Part shown: positions 1 through 10,500 of the stretch, in pieces | Layout of the letters: each line of letters begins with the position of its first letter | Numbering within the stretch: position 1 is the stretch's first letter | DNA from: Diogma glabrata | Lineage: Eukaryota > Arthropoda > Insecta > Diptera > Cylindrotomidae | DNA: 64,000 nucleotides | NCBI GenBank assembly: GCA_963693315.1 | Contig: OY856186.1 | Coordinates: 382,576,215 to 382,640,214 of the forward strand | Reading direction: 5' to 3' | The notes under the pieces: model-generated | Database searches by the model: none | What the model was told of the DNA's origin: nothing | Seen by the model: only the letters and a program-made list of their open reading frames with translations | Made by a program: the position numbers and the translations under genes

Positions 1-1281
1 TATTGCATTTTTTTGAATAATTAATTCCAAACAATTAAATAAATTTGATTCAATTTCGATATCTATTTAATTGTTTGGTATTTTGAAAATGAAAAGCCTA
101 TGAAAAGCCTAATGAAAGCCCTACCTAATGAAAGACATCAAATTTTATACTAATAAGAAACCAAAAAACAATCTTTTGGAAATTTAATTCAATTTAATCA
201 TAGTAGTCTTTGCCTTTTTTAATATTCGAGAGTGGGACATGCGCTTCAGTTTGAATTGACTGTTTTTTATGGTCGAAAATGTTTACATTTGATTTTTTAT
301 AACATGCAATCAAATTTTTATAAAACAAAATAAAATTTATTTCAGCATTCAATACAATCAAATAAATTGTTTTATTGTGTTCCGCCACATTCGCGGTACA
401 GAATAAATTAAAAGCTGTTTGTTTTATTCTATATTAAGACTACTAACGTACACAAATATAGTCGTAGAAAACAGAGATAAACCTATATTTATAGTTGTCG
501 GAAGGATAAATATTGTTATAATTGTGGTGGTTTTTGAAGTTTTTTCAATAAACAATTGAATTTATATGTATATTTTTATTGAAAACTTGATGGGAATTTC
601 TGAGGGGTTTTTTCCTTAAGAAAACGGGAAAAATCGGGAGTTTTCGATCCGTCAACGGGAAATTCATTTTTGAAAATCTGGCATCACTGATTGCCACCGC
701 AGTTAAAAATCATTTAAAAAGGTTGAACGAATCTTTTGATGAATATTTCGCTGCTAGAAGATATTTATTTTGTGACTTCATTTGTACCAACCAAATCTTC
801 GATTTTACGTTGACATTTAATTCGGTTGTTGTGTCTTCATATTTTGGCTTTCAAGTATAATTGAGCAAAAGCAACAACAGAAACCCATTTTATAGATTTT
901 TATTATTTCAGATAATATTTCAAATAAATATTAAAGAATACGGCGATTGAGTGAAGTGGAATTTCTCAAGCCAATTTAACTTTGTGAAATTAAAAGTAAA
1001 ACATTTAACTTCATTTTTTCAATCTTTTAGTACGGAGAGCAAGAAAGGAGTGGGAAAGAGTGTAAGAATATTCTTCGAAACGTTTAGGGGTGCCGACAGC
1101 TAAAAAGGCTAAGAATTTAAGATCGTTTCAATTCCATTCCATAGTTTTTTATGAAAGTGCCCGTGGTGATGTAAAAATTTGCCACAAATTACAATTTATT
1201 CATTTTAAATTATATTCTAAAAACTTTTTCATTTAAACAAAATAAACAGATCGAAATTTAACATTAATTTTTTTATATTAG
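1..1281. other. A+T-rich intron sequence of the SV2-like gene (upstream part)
   Basis: The first SV2-like exon in the window starts with a splice acceptor, so this stretch is most simply the end of an intron whose 5' exons lie outside the window. I see no coding potential. Positions 20-55 are an exact 36-bp inverted match to 36163-36198, so part of it is a dispersed repeat. Confidence 0.6.
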
Positions 1282-1546
1282 TTATTGCAGCATTTATGCC
1301 AACTTATGGACCGTTTATGATGGCAAGATTTTGCTCAGCTGCTGGTTTTGGTGGTGCACTACCAGCAGCATCAATTTATTTGTGTGAAGTGACATCAACA
1401 GAACGTCGAGGACGTGTTTTAGCAATACTTGGAGCTTTTGGAGTAGCAGGTGGCTTGCTTGCAGGTGCATTAGCTATATCTACTGTTCCTGAAACAGGAC
1501 AAATGGTGCTGGTGGAAAATAAAGAGCATTTTAGTGCATGGCATAG
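1282..1546 (+). CDS. SV2-like exon (TM3-TM5 region)
   Basis: The acceptor is TTTTTTATATTAG at 1281 and the donor is ATAG|GTAAAT at 1547. It encodes the AFMPTYGPFMMARF segment, a helix with LPAASIYLCEV, the cytoplasmic TERRGR loop and the next helix, then a short loop ending HFSAWH. An acceptor at 1290 (TTGCAG) would also keep the frame open and remove three codons. Confidence 0.85.
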
Positions 1547-4500
1547 GTAAATCAGTTTTTTATTTCAAGCATTATATACAATCTAAAACCTTCATATTTT
1601 TCAGATATCTTCTCTACTGTACTCTGCCAACAATATTTGCGATCTTAGGATTATTTTGGTTACCAGAATCTCCTCGTTATTTATTGGAAAATGGACGGGA
1701 AGTTGAAACCTTACAAATATATCAAAAGATTTACCGTTGCAACCGTACGCGAGGAGGATATTCATTAACTGAATTAGAATTGCCTGGAGCACGACATCGT
1801 ATTCCACAGCCACCATCTGTACTAGCTGGCATGGCACAAAGCATACATCTTTATTTTGATGGATTTATTCAAATATTTAATAAAGGCTATTTAAGTATAA
1901 CATTGACAATGATAGTTATATGGACTGTAACAATGTTCACTCATTACGGTATGACAACGTATGTTGTTGAATATGCTAAAGAAATACAATCAGAGGAGTA
2001 TAATAATAAAACCATTACAAACGAGAATATAAATTATGAAAACATTAATTTCAATCATTCGTTGGATAATATTTTATATCAAAAATGTCATTTTCACAAT
2101 TGCACGTTTTCGAAAATATTTCTAAGTCACATAAAGTTTTTTGATTGCATTTTTATGGACTCGGAATTTTTGAATGTTAAGACCAGTCGAACTGTTTTTA
2201 AGGATAGTCTGTTACAGGATGTTAGGTAAGCTAATAAATCTTCTTTTAAAAATATCAATTATATTGTCTGATTTTAGATTTTTTATGGGTTTTGAAAGTA
2301 GAAGTTAACTATTCTTTATGCCACAATGCAATGAGTTTGAAGACATTTGCCTAGCTCTCTTTCCGTTTTTCAATTTTAAAAATTATAATCAAATTTGCTG
2401 AACTTTTTCATTGTGTCATCTTTTGCTTCTGTGGCAATTCCTTGAATCATACAAGTTGCTTATATTGTTTTTTATGGCAGCAGTTTTTCGAATTAGCTAC
2501 TCAGTAAATTTTTATACCAGCTTATTAAAGTGATAACATCACAACGAATAATTTAGTAATTTTGCTTAATTTTTGTCTGAGTTTTATTAGTGTTTTGATG
2601 GTGGCTTAAGTCTCATCTGGCACCTATAAGAGGAGTGAAATAGAGTGATAGATATTATTTTATTTATCTGTTTCAGTTTGTTACTTTACTTCTATTGCTG
2701 ATTTCTGGTCGTTAATTCTAACAGAGATAGATTGATTGTTAAAACGAACTCTTTTGGACTAACATACGGTACAACTGTTTCTTTGTTTATTGCTTGAAGG
2801 GCGCTCTAGCGTCAATTCATTCTCTTCATATGCAGATCAGAAGCACAAAGCGCTTTTAAAAGTTTGCTGCTTAGATGCTTGATGGAATATTATGAGCTCC
2901 TATGGTAGTTCTGTTGCCTTCTCTGTCCACATTTAATAAAAAAAATCGGCTACTACAACCTCTTTTGTACCAACAGAATCTTCCTTCTCATATTAACATC
3001 GAAGTCGATTATTATGTCTTCCTATTATGTCTTTGACGGCAACTAGGAACTTGGACTTTTGTGAAGTAGACATTTTAACATTCGTTTAAATATTTTACAA
3101 CTGAAAAAGTAACCTTAAATGCAACCATAATCGTTGCACATTTATAAAATTTAAAACCATCTGTTGAATGCGGAGCATAATTCATATTGTTGAGTTTCTT
3201 CAACTCAAAAAGAAGTTTTTGCAAACGCATAAATTTTTATATAATTTAGCATAGTTCGTTGAATGTTGGCCATGGAATCGACTTGACTTGACTGCAACTT
3301 TGCGTATTTTATTTTACATGGGATACTAGTTGGATCCTTTTTCGGCAATTTTCTCTACCTCAAAAGCAATCCTGGATGAATTGCTAACCTTCTAGACATT
3401 TGAAGCGTTTGGCATAGTTAATTTAAATTGGTCAAGTTTCTTAACCACACCTTAACCTGGAGCTTCGTATGGATGTCAAACCAAAAGTAATACCACAAAA
3501 ATAAAAGTTTGTGTTTTAATTTGGCACAGTTCTTTGTATGAGGGCCGATTCGGGTTGACCAACGGTTTGTGAAGATGAATTGCTAGATTTGTTCTGATTT
3601 GGCAATTTGTTTCACCTCAAGTCCATTGAATGTTTAATCTATAGCTGGTATTTATTTGTAAAATTTCGCTCGATCCGTTGGATTTGGAACAGCATTCGAT
3701 GTGGTTCTATCTATGTTAAAACTGTTAGGTTTTAGGCAGAAAATGTTAGGTTTTAGTTTTAACAAATATTTGAATGGAAATTCTAGTAATATTTGAATGG
3801 AAAATTGATGACCGTCAAGGTTTATAAATTTAATTAAAGACCGGTAGCAACAAAAAGAAGGCACAAGATGCAGATAGATTAACTTTAAATTGCTCTAAGA
3901 AGTTGATCTTAGTGTAAGCTTTAAATAACGTATCCATTCAGCTATGTTCGTGTCTGCAGCATCTTGACATTTAAACCTGATTTGCTTTATTTGGTCTCAA
4001 GTATGGAACTATTGTGTCTAACAAGCAACTATAAAGTTTTAAATCTTTTTAATCATAATAACTTTTTCAAATTTAAATAAACTAGAAATTCCCAGACCTC
4101 ACTTTAACCGCTATGGGTTGTAATGTGCCATTAATTCAAGATCAATACATAAACATTTGAAATAGTTTTTGGTAGCTTGGTTGTTTTCTTTATATTTGTG
4201 AAATTGTAAAATAATTATGTGAATTTATTTTCGGATTTTGAAACATGGCCAATAACGGTCGTAATGCCACAATCTTAGAGTACATAAATATAAATATAGA
4301 AATAACATGAGTTTAAAATTGTATGAAGAGAGACAAAAAATAGTAATAGCGCCTCTGTCACATTCAGTTTCTCTTTTTTCCATTTTGATTTGCTTTTCGA
4401 TGTTTATATTTATTACAACAAGCTTTTTTATTAAATTATAAATTGAAACAATTCTAAATTTAAAATGCCAAAAAATATTAAATATTTTCTTAATAGTTTT

Positions 4501-7500
4501 GCTAATTTGAATACAATTTACATTTGAATACAAATTTACTGTGTTATAACGGACAATCAACATTTTTTAACGACACAAAAAAATATTTAAGTTATATAAT
4601 TTTTTTAAAGTATATTGTTCATATTTGGTGGCAAGCTTTTTTCACTATAGACAAATTTATTTTTCGTTTATGAAATTTCAAAAAACTGTTTTTCCTTATA
4701 ATACAAACAAACCAAAATGTCATTTTTAGGGTTCCGTTTTTTATACGGAACACTATTGGTGAGAGTACAACGTGTTTTTCACATTATTTCGATTATCTCG
4801 TGAACCATTAATCCGATAACCTTAAAATTTGAGACACTTATAAAACTAACCTATCCACACAAGATGGCGGGTTAAAAAATAAATAAAGCTGTGTTCGTTT
4901 GTTTTAAAGAGGTACGATGTAAAGCCTTTGAGAACATACATTTTTTTATCGAGACGAGTAGGGTATCATATGAAAGGGCTTCATTTGAGCATTATTTAAA
5001 AATGTATTTTGGAATTTTACACCTCACCATTTTTTGTATAATTTTGAATAATGACGTTTTCTTCGTGTTTTCTTACCTCGATTAGCTCCAAACCTAACTG
5101 ATCGAAAAACTTCAAATATATTTGGAATGATAGAAAAATGAGTAGGTTTTTAATGAAAAATATAGAAGAGTAGCAGATACTCATAACTATATTTATTAAA
5201 GGGGTGTGAATGAGAAGGGGTAAAAACATCATTTAAAACCAGGTCATGTGGGGTGTCATTTGAAAGAGCTCTTGATTTTATAAATATTGCCATTTTTTAG
5301 AATTTTGCAATACATAGTTTTTGAATTATTATCAATAAAGTGACACAAAAAGTTGGTCCCCCCCTTGCATTTCGAGCCTAATTAACAGAAAAATTTGAAA
5401 AAATTCACAGACAGGAAGTTTAATAAACTCTGAACGAAAATTATAGCGAACTCTCAAATAATTATTTTTTTGTGCTTTTAAGGGATTGGGGTGGGGAAGG
5501 GTGAAAAAAAACTTTTTGACCCAAGCGAGTGGGGTGTCATTTGAAAGAGCACCAAATTTCAAAAACATTACAATTTTTTTTAGAATTTTGCGGTGCACAG
5601 TTTTTAAGTTATTCTAAAAAATGTGCAAATTCTAAACCGTCCCCCCCCCCCTACGTTTCGACACTGATAGACAGACAAAATTGAAGAAATTCATAGAGAC
5701 AGGAAGTTTGCTATATTTTGAACGAAAATTATAGCGAACTCTCAAATAATTATATTTCTGTGTGTTTAGGGGATGGGTGTAGGGAGGGTGAAAAAAAATT
5801 GACCAAAGCGAGTGGGGTGTCATTTGAAAGAGCACCAAATTTCCAAAACATTGCAATTTTTCTTAGAATTTTGCGGTACACAGTTTTTGAGTTATTCTAA
5901 AACATGCGCAAATTCCAAACTGTTTCCCCCCCCCCTACGTTTCGACACTGATAGACAGAAAAAATTCATAGAGACAGGAAATTTGCTATATTTTGAACGA
6001 AAATTATAGCGAACTCTCAAATAATTATATATCTGTGTGTTTAGGGGATGGGTGTAAGGAGGGCAAAAAAAAACTTTTTTTCACCCAAACGAGTGGGGTG
6101 TCATTTGAAAGAACACCGAATTTCCAAAACATTACAATTTTTTTTAGAATTTTGCAATACACAGTTTTTGAGTTATTGTCAAAAATGTGCAAATTCCGTT
6201 CCCCCCTAGGATTCGACACTGATAGACAGAAAAAAATGAAAAAATTCATAGAGACAGGAAGTTTGCTATATTTTGAACGAAAGTTATAGCGAAGTCTCAA
6301 ATAATTATATTTCTGTGTGTTTGTCATTTGGGGTGTGGGGTGTCATTTGAAAGAGCACCAAATTTCATAAACATTACAGCATTTTTTAGAGTTTTGCGGT
6401 ACACAGTTTTTGAGTTATTGTTAAAAAAGTAAAGCTTTCAAACCGTGCCCCCCCTACGTTTCGACACTGATTGACAGAAAAATTTGGAAAAATGCATATG
6501 GACAGGAAGTTTGGTAAACTTTAAACGACAATTATAGCGAGGTCTCAAATAATTATATTTCTGTGTGTTTAGGGGATGGGCGTGTAGAGGGTAAAAGAAA
6601 CTTGTTTGAACCCAAGCGAGTGGGGTGTCATTTGAAAGAGCACTTAATTTAAGAAACATTGCAATATTTTTTAGAATCTTGCGATGCACAATTTTTTAGT
6701 TATTGATAAAAAAGTGCTATTTTAAGTGTATGTACACCACCCTATATTTCGACGCTGATTTATAGAACAAATATTCCCATTAAAATACTGGTTTAATCTT
6801 TATTTAGTTAACATAAACAGCTATGGATAAGATTTAACCTCAAGCAACATTTTTGATCAATGTAGATGTGATTGACATTTACTATTGACGTCTACTACTA
6901 CGTCTACTACGTCTATTAAACATTTATTCTGTTATGCGTCCAGTCTGGCGATACAAAGACTTTACAACATAACTTTATGTCATTTATTTTTGATATTGTG
7001 TTCTTTTACATTTACGGAACCCTTGGCGAGCGAATTTTATTCGCACTTGTCCGACTGTTTTTCCTTTCTGTTTTATAGTCGCAAGGAGGGAGAAACTATT
7101 ATTTTTAGTAGATTTAAAAATTAAAATTTTTAAATTTTAAATTTTATTTTTCTTGTAGATTTAAAAAAAAATCGCAATAATTATACAATTTTGAATCAAA
7201 TGAAAAAGTGACGCACGTCTATAGGAAGGCATTTTGGCTTCTCGTGAGAGTATAAAAACAAAAAATACTATTTGACATATGTGGATGCACGCTAGCAATT
7301 AAAAGTGGTGATCGGTTGCCGATTGGCCACAATCCAATATTCTTAAAATTTTGCAAAAATTATAACAAAGTCAAACAAATAAACTTTTTTCAAAATTCCA
7401 AAAAATTATAATAAAATCAAAAATTTAAACTTTTTCAAAATTCTAAAAATATTCCGAAAATCCTTACAAAATAAAAAATTGAAACTTTTTTCAAAATTCT

Positions 7501-10500
7501 AAAATTATTGCAAAAATTCATAATTCAAAAATTCAAACTTTTTCCAAAATTCTAAAAATATTGCAAAAATTATAACAAAATCAAAAACACAAACTTTTTT
7601 CAAAATTCCAAAAATTATAATAAAATCAAAAATTTAAACTTTTTCAAAATTCTAAAAATATTCCGAAAATTCTTACAAAATCAAAACTTGAAACTTTTTT
7701 CAAAATTCTAAAATTATTGCAAAATTTCATACTTCATAAATTCAAAAATTCCGACTTTTTCCAAAATTCTAAAAATATTGCAAAATTATAACAAAATCAA
7801 ATTTACAAACTTTCTTCAAAATTTCAAAAATATTTTTAAGAATTATAACAAAATCAAAATTTTCCATTTTCAATTTCATGTCATACAAATAATTAATATC
7901 ATTTGTTTTTCAAAAAATTGGGTAAAAAAAATGAAAACATTCTTTTGACACACTTGACAATATTTTTTCGACCAACTTATAATTCAATACTCTAGTTTTT
8001 ATTCTCACATACCAATCCCGACCATCAAGATTTCTCTAAATTCAATGTTCCTACTTGTAATCACTTAAAATGAACGTTTTTAAGCCCGAAATATGTAAAT
8101 TTTCTTGTTTTGACACACTTGACGATTTTTTTGACACACTTCCGGCACAGTTATCGAACACATTGTCCTTTGGGCTATTACCATTGAGTATACCTATTTT
8201 TAGAAATAATAATTTTTGAAATTTCTTAAGCGGGCTCGTAGATTTCGCCGTATGTGACGACAGGCCGGCAGACAGACAAATTTTTTTTTTTTGCTTCTTT
8301 AGAGGCAGTACCATTGAGTATTGACTATTGACATATATAGTGAATACATAGTCCTTATCAGTATTCCATTCCTTGCTTTTGGTTATTTCTATTCCATTAA
8401 TTCAGCCGCACAAATCCATTCAAATATAACACACTTTCATTAAAACTAAACGCATCAAAACTAAAATTTTCAAAAGTTAAAAAATAAAATATGGAGGGGC
8501 TGAAATCTCAAGCTCTGAGCAAATCAACAAACTACTCAAAAACCATTTAGCGGTTCGAGAAAATATTACAAAATCACAAATTCATGTTTCTTTCAAAATT
8601 CCAAAAATATTGTAAAAATTAAATAAAATCAAACTTTTTTCAAAATTCTAAAAATATTCCAAAAATTATTACAAAATCAAAGATTAAAACTTTTTTCAAA
8701 AATTCGAAAAATATTGCAAAAATTATAACAGAATCAAAAATTGGAACTTTTTTCGATATTCCAAAGATATTCCAAAAATTAGAATAAAATCAAATATTTA
8801 AACTTTTTCTAAATTCTAATAATATTCCAAAAATTTTTAAAAATTCAAAAATTCAAACTTTTTCCAAAATTCTAAAAATATTACAATAATTATAATAAAA
8901 TCAAAAATTGAAACTTTTTTCAAACTTCTAAAAATATTTCAAAAACTATAACAAATTAAAAAATTTCTATGTCTAATTTCATGTGCAATTACATTTACGT
9001 CCTACAAACAGCAAATTTTTTTTTTCAAAAAATTTTGCTAAAAAAATAAATAACTCATTTTTTTGACACACTTGACAACATTTTTTTGACAAACTTATAA
9101 TGCCATATAGTCCCTGGGCCGGCGCTGATTTCATGTGATGATTACCACATATTTTATACCTCGTGAGGCGCCTGTGCTTGACGAGCCCGAAAACATTTGT
9201 TCTGCGATTTTTCTCAAATCGGCCGCTTTTGCATTCGGCAAGCTCCGAAAAATGCCGATTGCCCGGGATCTTGTAAATTTTTGTTTTTTTTAACTATGGG
9301 GGTTGGAAATTTGATTTAGAACACGAGGGAAGCCTTGTCCGACCAAAATTTGTCTGCTATTGTCTAGTCCGACAACCCAAACATACTAAATGTCAGTTAT
9401 CGGATTCGACAATAGCAGACACATTTTGGTCGGGCAAGCTTACCCTCTTGTTATAAAACAAATTCAATAAATCCAACCCCCACAGTTAAAAAAAATGTGG
9501 CAACAAATTTTCAAGATTTATCGGAGCTTGCCGAACGCAAAAGCGACCAATTTGAGAAAAATCGCAGAAGAAATGTTTTCGCGCTCGTAATCATCACATC
9601 AAATTGGCGCCGGCCCAGGGACTAATAATTCCCAATAATAATAATAAAATTTCATGCCATACAAATAATTAATTTTATTTTTTTCCAAAAAGTTGGGTAA
9701 AATAATAAATAAAAATCTTTCTGTTGACACAATTGACAACATTTTTTTGACAAACTTCTAATGCAATAATCTAGTTTTTGATCTCACATACCAATCCCGA
9801 CCATCAAGATTTCTCTATGTTGTTTGTTCCTACTCATTATCACTTAAAATGAACGGTTTTAAACCAAAAATATGAAAATTTGCTATTTTTGACGCACGTG
9901 ATAAGTTTTTTTGATACACTTCTAGTACAGTTATCAAACACATCGTCCTTTTGGACCTGCCCATTGAGTATATCTATTTTTAGAAAAAAATGTTTGGAAT
10001 CCCTCCAGCGGTTTTCTAGATTTCGTATGTAATGACGGACGGACGGCCGACCGGCAGACAGACATACTCTTTTGTTTTTGCTTTTTTAGAATCAGGAGGT
10101 CCTAAAACCTAAAATGCCCCAAAAAAGCGGGGGGAAGAATTTCACTTTTGGCTCATGAATTCAATACTTTGGTTTTTTCAAAACCGAAGTAATAAAAATC
10201 AAAGCATCCTGATTTTTATATGAAGTTTGGTTGTTGTCATGGTTAAATTTTAATTAAGACTGCGTTCCAAATTGATTCTAAATTGTACTAAACGTGTTAA
10301 ATCAATTTAGTCAACTATTTTATTTGACTAATTTAACATCTGACAACTTGATTACATTAATTTACATTAAAATTCGGTAATTTTGTAAAATTAAATTTAG
10401 ATTTAGCAGTTTAGTACATTTTAGCAGCTAATTGGAACCGAGTCTAAATTAATATTTAAATTTGGGTGACATCACAAAGCCTACTTGAAGAAATAAATAT

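Noticed and set aside
1534..1604. Start of the 231-aa ORF before TM6
   Set aside because: Codons before 1605 are intron. The acceptor TTTTTCAG and continuity with the preceding exon show the true border.
5332..6689. Several 65-100-aa ORFs with similar sequence on both strands
   Set aside because: They are the same frames of the ~283-bp tandem units, with no conserved start or domain.
7341..7870. Possible CRISPR-like or regular repeat array
   Set aside because: Units vary in length and sequence with no unique spacers. It is a degenerate A+T-rich minisatellite in a eukaryotic genome.
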